From NCBI RefSeq assembly GCF_000003815.2, contig NW_023365701.1, positions 209,782 to 273,781 of the forward strand: 64,000 bases of DNA. The letters run 5' to 3'. Under the pieces are notes generated by a model. It searched no databases, was not told the origin of the DNA, and was given only the letters and a program-made list of their open reading frames with translations. Each line of letters starts with the position of its first letter. The stretch's first letter is position 1. Of this stretch, positions 12,049 through 25,209 are shown in pieces. The position numbers and the translations under genes are program-made. The stretch is from Branchiostoma floridae. Its lineage: Eukaryota; Chordata; Leptocardii; Amphioxiformes; Branchiostomatidae.

Positions 12049-12320
12049 ATTGGTGACCAAGAAATTCAAGGTGTTTGGCCCAGAAGCCAGAGTCCCTGGG
12101 TTCAAATCCTGGTATGCTACCGATTTTGTGTTCTTTGGAAAGGCAATTCACACAACCTTCCTCGCTCCACCTAGGTGTACGAAAGGGTATCTGACTTCGG
12201 TTGGGGTGGCAAAAGCCGGTGGAAGGAGAGGGATGGGCTCCATCCTCCAATACTGTGACCTAGAGATAGTGACAACCCACTGCCCCTATGTCCTCGAAAA
12301 GGGTATGGGACTACGTACAT
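12049..12320 (+). mobile_element. tRNA-derived SINE, AG-rich body
   Basis: A B box-like gggttcaaatcctgg (12107-12121) is followed by a body with the strings cttcggttggggtgg and ggaggagagggatgggctcc. The same body occurs in reverse at 31310-31560, and the 5' part at 32290-32455 and 43650-43815, so this is a dispersed family. Confidence 0.65.
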
Positions 12321-12417
12321 ATGCTTGGATATATCACCGACCATATGTTGCCTTGTTCTCGAAAACTCGAATGCTTCGGGCTACACTGTGTCGGGTTAGC
12401 TATTGATGTCCGCATTA

Positions 12418-12670
12418 GGTTGATGGGCCAACTTAATTATCCGCATGAAATTAACTAAAACAATGTACCCTATGGCGAACTGAATATTTTCTGAGAATTG
12501 AATTTCATCCAAAATGTTCGGTAGTAGCTATCTAAGTATTAATATCAGCATCATTTTGATAGGACAACTTAATTATCCGAACGAAATTAAATAAAACTAT
12601 GTACCCTTTGGCGAACTGAATATTTTCTGAGAATCGTCTTTCGCCCAAAATGATCGAAGCTGGCTATCTA
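12418..12670. repeat. direct duplication, about 139-bp period
   Basis: Two imperfect copies share cttaattatccg, tgtaccct(a/t)tggcgaactg and aatattttctgagaat. No coding potential. Confidence 0.8.
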
Positions 12671-12699
12671 TAGGCTGGGAGGGAATTTAGGAATTGTTT

Positions 12700-14500
12700 A
12701 ACACCTGGTAGTTGTTTTGGAAACAATGAGAATATAAGGCTATATATAAGCAAGCCTAGGGCTAGGATGTTATGGAGTGCAAACGGTGTGAAACATTACA
12801 ATGAGAAAGGCGCTTACTACAATTGTTGTCGCACCTTTAAAAATACATTATGATCATTACTAAAGCCACCCACGAGTTTTTTTGTCACAATCACCTGTAA
12901 AAACACTTGACTTTCGTATCTTTTGTATACCACGGGTTTGTTAGTTGATTGTTTGCGAAGAAAAACACAAACAGGTGAAAAACACAGGAATGATTATAAA
13001 CCAGATCTGTTGCCCCACCCTTTGATAGACAGGTTGTTGGAATTGTGAATGATTGGACATAATGAGACAGGTATCCCCCCGGGCTACGGTACGGGCATTA
13101 GGAAGTCATATACGTGCTTAGGACGCAAATGTGTCAGACGCAATTAGCTAAAACCTCTGTCAAGTGTAGAGGAACTAAGTCACGTAGAGGACACCAAATC
13201 GTTTGCAAGCTATTTCTGGTTCTTCGATAGTTTGTCACGTTCTTTATTGGCTTAAGAATCTGGACATTGCCCCGTATTTATATATAGACTTTAGACACCA
13301 AGTCTCACGTGAAAGAATAGAAAACTGCGTGGTTTTGCAATGTACGTTCTGTAACAGGCGTCTCTTACAGGACCGCACAAACCGCAAACATAGACAGGGA
13401 ATAGTTTAAGCCTCCCTGAAATGTGTAAAGTCTTTTGCAAGAATAATTATGAACAATTCAACCAGGATTATGGATGGGCAAATCTGTCAAAACAATAAGA
13501 CGGATTGTTGGTCAGGAGTGTAAGGGCACATGTTTGGGAGGTGTTGTCATATTTGGGTCAAACTTCTCCGGCAAACAAGTGTTCCTATTTGGCTAAATTC
13601 TCCTACATGTATTTCCCAGCCAATACAGTCTGGTGAAGACTAATTGTGTGCCCATGTAGTCACAGACTGCTTGTTCAGGAATTCACCTCACACACGCCAA
13701 GGAGTTCAGCAGGTAATCTGAGAGGACAGGACTTCTTTTGATTGACAGACAGGTGTGAGGGGGCAACCGTTGTCTAACACCTGTGTCCTGCCTGGGGACG
13801 AGACAATGCCAAATATGGCAGGTGGTTGAAGAAATGAGATCTCGTTCTTTTTTCTTGATTTAACAAGAACACCTTCTACAACTTAGGGCATCTGAGACTT
13901 TGAAAGATAATTAGAAACAAGACTTGGTCTTTAACTTTAAGGATTTGGGCTGCTTTTATTTGGAGATTTGGAGTACGAGTCACTTTACCTAATGATTGCG
14001 TCCGGCAGGTGGCACTGAAGAAGGTCCCACGAGATTTCCGTTTGATGTTGCCGATACTTCAGCTCATAGAAAAAACTTGAATTTTCTCATGGAGATCTTC
14101 CCCGAACGTCATGGTAGTCTAACAGTTTAAACAAATTGTGCACGCAGATATCTGTTGCTGCATATAAACTTTGCTAAAATCTATCAGTAAAATTATGAAA
14201 ACCAAACTACATTGTATTTAGTTTTCTTTCATGTTTGGTTCGCCAATTCCATACCTGGATTGGACCATATGACTTAGATGACAACGATCTTTCTCCATAT
14301 CTTAAAAGATCCATTCCATCCCAATTTGGTCTTCACCAACATCACCTCCTTTGAAATTCATGGGCTCAAACATGTACAATATTAAACACCTATTCACAAC
14401 TAATGCGATGTATACAATTTTGATAGTGCGAAAGAAAAACTTAACAAGATAGCATCTGTACGAGGAATTGTTGTTCCTACTCTGTGATAAGGTTTCCAAG
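12700..14500. other. intergenic, no gene seen
   Basis: No supported feature on either strand; isolated short ORFs only. Confidence 0.5.
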
Positions 14501-14509
14501 GAAGCTTTA

Positions 14510-15860
14510 AGGCAACCAAAAGCAACTCGTTTTACATCATAATGGGATTATTATCGTTTTAACATACATATTAAGTGCTAGGTGTGGTCTGAGTGAGGCA
14601 TGCCTACAAGTCATACAAAATTCATGTTGATTACTCCCATGGTAATAAAGTTATCTCAGGAGTGAATTTAGTTTTTACCTAAGTTGTGTTTCTCATTGTA
14701 AATTTAGCTTATGATCAGGACAACGGTATTTCTACATATCGCAAGAGTTATTTCCATCCTAATTCTTCACTTTACTGTACACTTTCGTAAAGCTATGACG
14801 AATATTCTATATCTAACCGTATATTCAGAACAAAGGGCCCGTGTGGTGGACAAGGGACAGGTAAGCAGTAAGCTATTTTTCTATGGAAGCCCTAAGCCTT
14901 AGGCTACCAAAAGCAACCGCTTGAATCAGAATTGGGACAGCATTATCGTTTTAACATACACACTAAGTGATAGGTGTGGTTGTAAAGAATGCATGCAAGT
15001 CATTAAAATTTATGTTGATGACTCCCGTGGCACTAAAGGCATCTCAGGAGTGAATGGGTGAGCATACTCGCGATCACACCTTCCCCAACATATATCTAAC
15101 ACGATCGCCACACCATGAAAGGGGATCATATAAATATATATATAAATATAATGTTTTATGAACCTACAAATACCTCAACACATCAATAGATTTGTTCCCA
15201 TATACGTGTGGAACAGGTAGTTTCCGATAAGAACGTACGCGTGGTGTGATGTAATCTACAAGCAGATATAAGATCCGACTGATATTCGGTGTTTTGTATT
15301 TCTTGGGGGTTTTGCATAACATCTAGTATTATTTTTTAGAATTGTATGTTAAACATAATTCTAGGATATCAATGTTGCAAAAAGATAACGAGCCGCACAC
15401 TCGCATCTGTTCGGAGATTAATGAGTTTGGCAACATTGTACAGGTGATTATCATTAGATGATGGAATAAGCGATTGGGAATTATCGGTTCAAAGGAGATG
15501 TTACATATCCTTTTAACATAGATACTGCTCTTAGGTGTGGCTCTCACTGAAGCATACATACTAGTCATGAAAATGCATGCTGATTAGTCCCATGGTAATA
15601 GAGGCATCTGATCAGTGAATGGGTGAAGATGATCACACCTTCTTCCAAACAAATCTAACACGATCGCTACACCAAGAAAGGGGATGCTATAAATATGTAT
15701 GAGGTTTTATGAACCTACAAATACCTGAACACATCAACAGATTTGTTCCTTTATACATGTTGAACAGGTGGTTTCTGGTAAGAACCTGGTGTGATGTAAT
15801 CTACAAGCAGATATGGGGATCCTACTGATGTTTGCCGTTTTACTTGTCGTTGTGATTTTG
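14510..15860. repeat. three-copy segmental tandem duplication
   Basis: Blocks at about 14510-14710 (partial), 14895-15320 and 15490-15860 share ordered strings: cgttttaacata, aggtgtggt, ctcccatggtaataaag-like, atctaacacgatcgc, atgaacctacaaatacct and gatgtaatctacaagcagata. The unit is roughly 600 bp. No ORF is conserved among the copies. Confidence 0.8.
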
Positions 15861-15869
15861 CCACATGCA

Positions 15870-18300
15870 TGCAGTACTATTTTCTACCATTGTAATTTTC
15901 AACGGTTTGTCTTCAATGATCAAAACATTACAAATACTGGCTTGAAACAACTGGATATCAGTTGGATATAAGTGCGATGAGCAACATTATATCAGTGACT
16001 ATATTGCTTATAAATGTGGGATACAGTACTTGCAGCTAGGGAAATCATGGCTTGGAAGGAAACGTCACATATTGTGTGACCTTAGCTACAACCTCTGACC
16101 TGTACTAGTGACCTCTTATGCATGAGAACTAACTAGCCTTTGAGGCCACTTTTTGCAAGGAGGTTGAAAATCATAGAAATAAAGGACTTGCTTTTTGGTG
16201 GTTACTCACTCTTAAATGTTTTCCCAATTACATTAAGAAAAAGTCATCTTATACTTTGCTGTAATTTTAGTTCTCTGAGCCCAAATCTAAGATGGCCGTC
16301 TAAAGTATGTGAAAGAAATGTGTGTACTGTTGTCCTTTGTTGTGCAACAACACGTAACGTTATGTGAAAACAAATCAGTTGCTTCAGTCACCCTCGAGTT
16401 ACCTGTTCCTAAATCCATACTTTATCAACTTGTTGGAAATTCTACATCTATTTAGAATAAGAAAAACGTACTAATAGTGAATAAAATTGACTTGCGAACG
16501 ACTCAAGTTTCTACCCCGTCTGTCTGAAAGCACAATTGAATCTAAATGACCTTCTGTGACCTACTTATGTGGACAGTCAAAGCCTGTGACCTCGTTTGCT
16601 GTAGAATTGATATTTTATAGGGTCTTTAGTGATTGAAAGAGTTCTTTGACAATTGCCTGGCGTCACTAATGTCCTCGTTTCGGACGTAAAACCACTCACA
16701 GGTGACATAATGCCCTGGCCTTTTACTCACCTTTGTAGTCATGACAGTTAATGCCGAGAATAAAAAAATGGTTTGTGTAGATCACGATATACAAGTAACG
16801 TTTTCGTAGAATATAGCGTATCTTTTCATGAATATTCGATGTAGACTATATCCGAGTTATGTATTGAATTTGATATTTTCCTCATATTTATGTACCACTA
16901 CCAACACAGAATAGTCCACTTGCTGCACATACGTTTGCATATTCTACTGCTAAGTATATGTAACGGATATTACTTTTCTATGTTTTTATTTATAAACTGA
17001 GCTTCACTTAGAATCTTCGTATGTGCGACGAAACGCTTGATTCCCCATAATGCTCTGCGCTAATACACACCCAGAGTAGTTATGACTGCCAAGGACGCTC
17101 GAGGACACAACAAGCTCTTAGATTTGTTTCGCTGATAAACAAGCAAATACTTTGTTCTCGAAACACATTGTGCTTTTCTCTCATTTGAATATATTCATGC
17201 TATCAATTGGGATTTTCTTCATATATTCAGAAACGCTCCTATATATCTTAAGTTTGCATATTTATAATTTAAAAAAAAAAACAGCCTTGTGAGGTAGATA
17301 GTCTTCTTCTAATTCTACAAACCTTAAGGTCTTTAGGAATGGGAGTCTCTATGACGATTTTCTGTATGACGAGGTGACAGTGTCAAAGATGATAGATTGG
17401 GATTTTGCTAATTGTGACTATCAACGCAAAGATCAGTCATGCAATCTCACACGTGCTGTTCTCTCATTCTCCCTGATTCGGTAATTGTGTTTAGGCAGCC
17501 TTGAGTTATAAATACTCACATGTCACCTCACGATTTGCCACAGGCGTCTAGGACGCACAAAACGTACATAAACAAGCCTGGACGCCAGACGTTTTTAGAG
17601 CCTGGAAGGACCAGCTCCTTGGCTATAGGAACACAGAATTTCTTTTGCTACAGCCCTCCCCCTGAGTTAGCGATGGGAGCCAACTTTGGTAGCCTTCTCC
17701 GCCAGGGCGGGCAGATAATTTGTTCGGCAGCCAAGGCAGTCAAACAGGGAGACTTGAATGATGACTCCCTAAACGACTTCTCCCCGGTGTGCTTATCAAA
17801 AGTCCTCCGAAAGACCTGCCTTGACTGCCGAACAGATTCTCTACCGGCCCTGGCTAAAGTCCGGTTTCCAGGGTAAGCCCTCTTTGGCTCGAACAGGTAT
17901 ATCTTTTAGGGCGGTAGTATAGTCTGGCCAGAACATTACAGTACCAGACATCATTGTTCTAAAGATATCTCCCATAGACGCCAGGTTGTGATAAATGTCC
18001 CGATAGGCAGATATTTTACCTGATACGGCAGCTGACAAATGAACCTGTCTGTGCGGACACAGCACCTATACTTAACGTCGTAATTCATCGGTGATAGGTC
18101 CATTCATTTGCCAAAGTATACCCGCCCCTAATGTCCATGTCGACGAGATATGGTCGATTTTTGTATCGCTAGATGATCGTCGAATCACCTTGGTCGAATC
18201 GAGCATAGTTTAAGTTTTCTTATTTTTCTGAGACTTGTGGATATCGACTGATCTCTAATAATCGACAGAACACCGGACGCACTGCTGTCATAAACACATT
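15870..18300. other. intergenic, no gene seen
   Basis: Near 17717-17845 there is a small inverted pair, tgttcggcagccaaggcagtc against ccttgactgccgaacag, possibly a decayed MITE. Otherwise nothing. Confidence 0.4.
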
Positions 18301-18419
18301 TTAGAGCTCGTGACTCGACAAGCCTCTACCAGGCTCCACGGAACTTTGGCCTGCGGACTCCCCTAGAACACTATTCACTCTATTTGTCCAATTTCTACTA
18401 ATGATCAACGATCTTCGGA

Positions 18420-18800
18420 GCCTGGTAGAGGCCATACTCGTCGGCCGGTCGACTTTTTTTTCTGTGCGACCGGGCTTAACAACTAGATCCATGCAACTAG
18501 CTATAGGCTTCAGCGGCCATTGACTTTTTGGTCTTTGGTTTGATCTTTACTGCAGCTTTTTTTAAAGACTATGACTTTACTGTTGTACATGCCATTGGGT
18601 AGGAATTAATTATAATTCCTTGGTAGAGGGTAGACTCGTCGGCCGATCGACTCAGTTCTGCTGTGTGACAGGGTCTAACTACTAGGTACGAGCGGCCGTT
18701 GGCTTTTTGGTGTTTGGTTTGGTCTTTATTGCAGCTTTTTTTAAGACTATGAGTTTACTGTTGTGCATGTGTTGGCATTAATTACCATTCCTCGGGTCGC
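18420..18800. repeat. tandem duplication, about 200-bp unit
   Basis: Two units share actcgtcggccg(g/a)tcgact, ggctttttggt(c/g)tttggttt, tctttactgcagctttttt-like and tttactgttgt(a/g)catg. Confidence 0.8.
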
Positions 18801-19388
18801 GCGGGTTCTAAAAATTACGAGTCTGGCTGTCGTCTGCTTTACCTCAGAGCACGGGGCGCCCGTATTTGCCTCCGCAGGGCTAGTTCGAACTTCATGCCGA
18901 CGAGCGCTCGGAATGTTCCACAGGACTTATCGGGGGACCCATCTTTCCAGCAGCGAGCATTCACAGAATGTCTGGTGGCGCGCTGAGGACAGGTCCCTTT
19001 GTTTTGGCACGTCGCGCCTGTTGTGTTCAGGGGTGCAACTCTAGTGTCATCATAGGTCTATCAGCGCCAGGCTACAATCACGTTGATCTGCCTAAGGATG
19101 ATCTTTTGACCGCGAGGCGTATTCAGGCGCCATTACAGGAAGCATGCTAATAACGGTAATTACCATGTTTCCTGTATTGTCGCGACGACACCATTTGGTC
19201 GCTCCCCCCAAGGTGTGCGATTGTCATACTCTCCAAGCAGAGGTTAGGCTCCGGCCTGTTCTTGACAAAACAGGGTTAAAAAGACCCCCCTTGGTTCTTC
19301 CATGAAACTGCCCCAAATAACCATGCAATACACCAGCCTTAAATGTCCATATAAAGTCTGTAAGGAGAGTGCACTCTGTGAAAATCGT

Positions 19389-19540
19389 ACTTTACAAGCA
19401 GAGGTTGGACATTTTTTCAGGTGTTTTTATCGGAATTTCTACTTTGTCAGGTTTCCATCAGCCTTACGAAGTAGAAAGCCCAACAAAAACGCCCGAAAGA
19501 CGCCACAAACAAGTCGAATCCTAACCTCTGCTTGGAGAGG
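19389..19540. mobile_element. MITE, family B, diverged
   Basis: The left arm tttacaagcagaggttgg and right arm cctaacctctgcttggagag are complementary, with tttttatcgg and its complement inside. A separate single arm (actctccaagcagaggttag) lies at 19227-19247. Confidence 0.65.
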
Positions 19541-20446
19541 ACGATTTGCCCCGAATGCACTCTCCTTGTAGACTTTACACCTACTTTTCAAGCTGGTTTC
19601 TTGCGTGGTATAATTTTAAGGGAGTTGTCGTTCTGTTAAGACGAAACCGAGGGGGATCTTTTTAGCTCGGAAACGCACTGCCAACACAATAGCCTGCCGT
19701 CTTACAGGTTTTGTATCCCCGCAACTACGCGGGAGAGGATTTGGAATCAAGCGCTCGCTTTTCGCCGCTGTAAGGCCTTAAGGGGACCAAAAGGATAACT
19801 CGACGGGGGACTATTTGTCGGACACCGCCGCACGCTGTGCTGTTGTCGCGTTCTGACTTTAAAAAACTGCGCGGGATTTTTCAGTACATGTAACTCGCGT
19901 CGCTCCCCTTACATATATCACCTTCAAAAACACATTACAACCTCTCAATGCACCACCTAGGGCGGTGCGAATAGAGCAAAAAGTAACTACCAGTGGGGAT
20001 CATTCCCAGCATATGGACCTTCAAAAGTTTCCGCAACTTTGATTTGTTTGGCGTTTTACAAATATCATAAAGATGCTATCATATTACGATTACAGAGACC
20101 GCGCCCTAACATTGCGTACTGAAATAAAACTAAAGTATTGTGCGGTTTTAGCGTTACGAAAGGCTTTAAAACATGCAAATCCAGATGCTCCCCGCTTGCT
20201 CCTCTATTCTTTTCTTGTTCACGGAGAGAGAAAAAAAGGTTGGTGGGTCGTTCCAGGGTCACATCTGTCCTACTATTAAGGGTGAGGAAAAAACGCCACC
20301 AGATTTGGGGAATAGCGCCAGCTGTCGCGTCAAATAGTCGCGAAGCGTCACCAAAACTGACCCAACTTGACCTTCGGCTACTCAAACTTGATTCCTGAGG
20401 AAACTGGCGTTTAAGAAAAGACGGAAGAAGATTTGTTGTGACTCAC

Positions 20447-20640
20447 CTGAGGATTTAAGCAGCCGCACCGACGGTTCTTCCTGTAGTGAGTACACACGGT
20501 CACCTCGCACTCCACCCACCTGCGAGACCGACTCACGCATGCGCAGTGCCGGACCGCCCGGGGGCACAGATCCGCTGTTGTGGCGTGGCCGCAGTCTTTT
20601 GTGTGTAACAGGCAATTTTTAAATACAGGAGCGGAATGCA
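20447..20640 (-). CDS. possible Cys-rich exon, unassigned
   Basis: On the minus strand an open frame from M-H-S-A-P-V-F-K-N leads through ten Cys in about 57 residues, including C-A-C-V and C-G-C-L-N-P-Q, and meets a consensus donor CAG|GTGAGT at the start of the interval. The dense Cys and good donor suggest an exon. However, a second frame is also open here, no partner exon was identified, and its upstream part is a duplicated segment next to a MITE. Not recognised as a family. Confidence 0.25.
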
Positions 20641-20884
20641 CAACTCTACTGGGAATTTCTACACCGTGTCAATGGACCGATCCCAAAACCGCGCCCCCTG
20701 TTCGATCATGGTTCTATTTCGAACACCTCCGTCGAAAGTAGCGATTTCTGTCCAATGTGACAGTTTTTGACGGAGGTGTTCGAAATAGAATATAATAGGT
20801 GGTTCTATCTGTTCGATATGGCGTTCGACAGGATCGGTCCATTTTTAAATACAGGAGCGGAATGCACAACTCTACTGGGAATTT
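20615..20884. repeat. 44-bp direct repeats flanking a MITE
   Basis: The segment starting atttttaaatacaggagcgg and ending actgggaattt occurs at 20615-20658 and 20841-20884, bracketing the element at 20672-20841. It is too long to be a normal transposon target duplication. Confidence 0.85.
20672..20841. mobile_element. MITE, family D (ATGGACCGATCC ends)
   Basis: Long inverted repeats: ends ATGGACCGATCC and GGATCGGTCCAT; inner arms gttctatttcgaacacctcc and complement. A second copy lies at 34703-34850. Confidence 0.85.
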
Positions 20885-22480
20885 GCACACCTGGGTGATT
20901 ATACTGATAACACCTACAGGACCAGTGCAGACAATATACAACAACCACGCACATTCCTCTGGAGCGCAGGATCTGTCTATTTTGTGCCTCGAAAACGGTA
21001 GAAGATGAAGTGCACTTCACCGTAGACTTTACTACATTTCAATAAAAGAGATATCCTATTTATTTATATAGAAAGTAGATTCCCTCACATTCAATAGAAA
21101 TATGAGCAGCACTGAAAAATTTGCATTCCTCATGCGTTTTGACAAACCCACTATAGCAAGACCCATACTATACTGCATTTTACCATTTAGTACCAAGATG
21201 ATAGAATACGATTCTGGAACCAACATGTTTACGTGCAAATATGTCGTTGTTGTGACCTTTACAGTGGGAGAAAATGTACAATATTTAACTACTACAAATA
21301 GAAGCATGAGGCTCATTTTTGTTCGTCTTTTCCTTCGTTATCTTTGTTCCTTTTGCTTTAAAGTCAACACCTTTTAAGTGCACTCGTCAAAATAACCTGA
21401 ATGTTAGAAATTCCACAAAAGACAGGTGTATGTACATGGTCTCATCCTATGATACACTTTATCTTATATATGATAGAGCAGTTATAAGTGTTCTAAATGT
21501 AATAGTGAGTACATCTTATCTTAAACGATCGCTGTGTAGATATCATTATTTCAAAAACAAGCGAGCAAATGCATCTGTCAAACTGATTTTAAAACACGTA
21601 TTGGGAAGTATTGGGAGATTACGAAACAATGAAATAATCATTGGCATCTTTAATAAAAGAAGATGGTAAATTCGTGCCTGTCTGTTTATCTTGTACTTCA
21701 TTGTTCATATCTCCGTATTTTGTACATGAATAGATAATTGTAAAGAAAGGTTGACTAACAATGAGATTTCGTCTTGTCTGTTACGTAAATCAAGCAAAGT
21801 AGCTCAGAGTCCGGGTCCATGGGGACAAGGCAGTGGCGACCAACCTGCGAAAATTTCATTGTTAAGTGTTACAAAAACGACATATCTTGAATTGACGATT
21901 ATGAACACTTCTTGGTTTTTTGCTTGCCCGCAAAAAAAAGAAAAATAAACTAAAACTTATATAGCGTTTTAAGTGTATAAACACATTTGTATGAAGAAAT
22001 ACTAGAACCGCACGGTGACCATTTTACATGCCCTAAAGCGCTTTAACAGGTGTCACGTAGCTCATCTTAACGCATTGTTTTTATTCACCTTTTTGCTCAT
22101 CGCTTACGCATTTCAATGTACGCGTTTTTGTATGCGTGTATGGCGTCCAATGGTAGAACATTACCACATGAAAGAAGCACAAAGCGAACGAGAAGTCCTA
22201 CGTGTACCCGCACGAGTCGCACCCTGCTTGGAGTGAATGGATGAGGTGCAGATAGAGCTTAATGTACACGGTTTATCATATTTGCATAAGGAATGCAAAT
22301 TATACCGAACGACACGAGACTGACACCTGTTCAAGTGCCGACTTGTTTTTTTTTTTTTTTTAGTGGTGAGTTTTTTTTCTAACTTCGCCTGCCTCTACAT
22401 CTGCTTGGAAGTGAAAAGTGATTGACGTTTCGTGATTTCGAATTTGTCAAACGGTCCAAATTTAACGTGATTAATGTGTC

Positions 22481-22860
22481 TAACATCAGTATCTGTATAG
22501 TCGGTATAACCGCCCTTCGGCGTAACACACCAGCTTCTGTATCTGTATCTATATAGCCGGTATAACCGCCCTTCGGCGTAACACACCAGCTTCTGTATCT
22601 GTATCTATATAGTCGGTATAACCGCCCTTCGGCGTAACACACCAGCTTCTGTATCTGTATCTATATAGTCGGTATAACCGCCCTTCGGCGTAACACACCA
22701 GCTTGGCATGCACGCGGCGCGGCAGCAGCTGGTTATATTACACCGAACGACCCGTCACACCTAACTTTTGCACATCTATCTCTATTAAAACTATCCAGCG
22801 ACGATGCCCCTTCTGTGAACAGTGTTTTATTTGCGTGGTTAATTACGTACTCCGGTTGGG
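22481..22860 (-). mobile_element. LINE 3' end with four 56-bp tail units
   Basis: On the minus strand the end of a LINE ORF (…G-V-T-G-R-S-V-stop region) and its 3' UTR (ggtcgttcggtgtaatataa) lead into four tandem 56-bp units with gttacgccgaagggcggtta and (GATACA)n, period boundaries at 22530, 22586, 22642 and 22698. This is the same element as at 50923-51668 and 60318-60786. Confidence 0.85.
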
Positions 22861-22899
22861 TGATTTACCAGTCTGCGGGGACCGCGAAGCCCTGAAGTC

Positions 22900-24860
22900 C
22901 TGAATTCTTCAAGCACAGACTGGTAATTTATGGATTCGATGCCCACCTGGAATAACACGGTAGCCTTACGAAATTATAGTCCTTCGACACCTCGAATCAT
23001 CGCGGAAAGAATTACCTTTGTGTTCCATGATTAGAATTCCAGCTTATGATATCAGCTTCATTAGATTCAAACGAATAGGAAATGTTTCTTTTTTTCTCTG
23101 TTTATTTCTGAAGAAATGATCTCGCTTGCTTTGGGCGTGGTCGCATTCGTGTTGTGTTGGATTTATAACAGTAAGGCCCAATTTACATTTGCTCCTTGAA
23201 TCTGTAGTAATACACATCGTAGTCTGCTACTGTAGTAGACTACAGATTCGCGTCCGGTTTACACTCACTGTAAGTTGAAGGTCTACCGGTATCGCACAGA
23301 AGGTCGCAAATGTGGAAAATTCAGCTGTCTTTGATAGGACAGAAATTGGTACTTTTCGGCGCTCGCTTTTTCTTTCGTTGAAAATCCAACGACCCAAAAA
23401 TCATACGACGACTCCGGACAATTCTGACTAAACCCGAACCACCCTGGTCTGGGAGTACATTTGGGGAAACGTTAACTTTCCCAGCGAGTGAGTCTTGCTC
23501 AGTTATTCACCCTTTTCCCCGGAATTCTACTCCCCACTACCTCATATGGGTTAACGAGGCAAGCTCGATCTACTAGTCTAAGTAAACCCATCCAAATCTT
23601 ACGTTTCCACTAAATCTTGTCTGTCTTGTTAATCTTGCACACAGACCGATCTTACGGCTGAGGATTTGTTTGTGTTTCAAATAAACCCGGACACCTTCTG
23701 GACAGGGTGGAATTTCCCATGGGAACGTTTATGCTACAAACAGTGCGAAATATCTCCCAAACACACAATACTGAGGATAAACAGGATATGGCCTATTGTG
23801 GCATAAACATATTTTAAGAGACTCAATGCTACAGGCAGATTTGATTATATATTCAGATGTGACAACTCCCACAATACTAAAATAGGTAAATATATAAAAG
23901 ATTGCTTTGTCATAAGAAAAAATGCCGAAACTCATAATTAGCCCCACTCGATTGTAGTACAATGTTTTAGGCTAGCTCTCATTGTTTTAGAAATAAGGAT
24001 GTCAAATTCCATTCTATATTCATAATCTGCATATGTACTATGTTTAATACTTGCTTTAGTAATTAGGATGATAAGTTTGTCTCTTCTTTCTTTTGTCATA
24101 CATTGGACCATGTACGATCGTTGCGCAATAAAGTTCTTCTATCTTATGCCAAAATCAAGCATAGGACCTAACTTTACAGACTACAACTCTAAGAAAAATA
24201 ATACGCACTCTGTTTAATACTCGCCAGTCAAAATCTTATTTTCAGTTTCCCAACTTTCACAGTAGCCCCGTTTAGATGTGTATGGGTAGATACTGACTAA
24301 ACGAAGAAAAGTTTGATATTGGGCCTCCTAGCGGCTTCCTATGACACTGCAGTGAAATTTCCGGTTGGGGCATCACAGGTTTTGAATATGCTATGATCAC
24401 GACTTTCGTGTAACAGGTAACTTCCAGGCTGGGAAGAAGGTGGTGTATGCTTGAACTCGCTAGCGACTTTTCATGGAACTGCAGGCTTGTTTTACTTGTA
24501 GAAGAATTGCACACCTCATTTGCCAGGGTATTTCGTGCAATTATCCAGAAGGTGCAATAATGACTTTGGGATTCCGTGCAATTAACAGAAGTCTGCGATT
24601 ATTCGCTGTGCAATTAACTGGATACTACTGGATACTACCATCTCTTTAATATGCGATTCAGTTTTACAAAAGGAGAAGAGGAGACACACGCAAAAGAACC
24701 ACACCGACACCATACTTCTGCTTGTAGATTCTTGTCAATGTAATGTTTTGGACAACACTTTGCCTTATTATGATAACACCAGTGCGTCTCTGAATGTTAG
24801 AATATTACATAATACAAAGCACCTTAACTTGAAAGTTCATCTGTGTTGGTAGAAGTCATT
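22900..24860. other. intergenic, no gene seen
   Basis: Short ORFs only; nothing with recognisable domains. Confidence 0.5.
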
Positions 24861-24863
24861 CTT

Positions 24864-25209
24864 GAAATGGTTGAATTGTAATTTCCAACACCAAAATTGG
24901 ACTCACCCGAATTGTCAAGGAATGAAGAATCCTCTACAACAGCCTCTCTTAATGCCTTTTTCGCCAGAGGTATAAAGAAGCTATCTACATCCGGGCTTTA
25001 CAACTATCCCTGAACAGAGACGGTGGGCGCCATAGACTTCCTGCAACCTATAATCCACTGCTTACTGAGTCACGTGTTCTATCTGCATAACGTGACGTCA
25101 CGACAGCAGGGGATTGTTCATTCCTTGACAAAGACTGGAGCTGTTCAGTCGAAAATTTGGGTGAGTCCAATTTTGGTGTTGGAAATTACAGTTCAACTAT
25201 TTCAAGAAT
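24864..25209. mobile_element. foldback element
   Basis: The arms cttgaaatggttgaattgta…caaggaatgaa and ttcattccttgacaa…caactatttcaag are complementary, with the shared core ccaacaccaaaattggactc. About 346 bp in all, with a unique centre. Confidence 0.85.
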
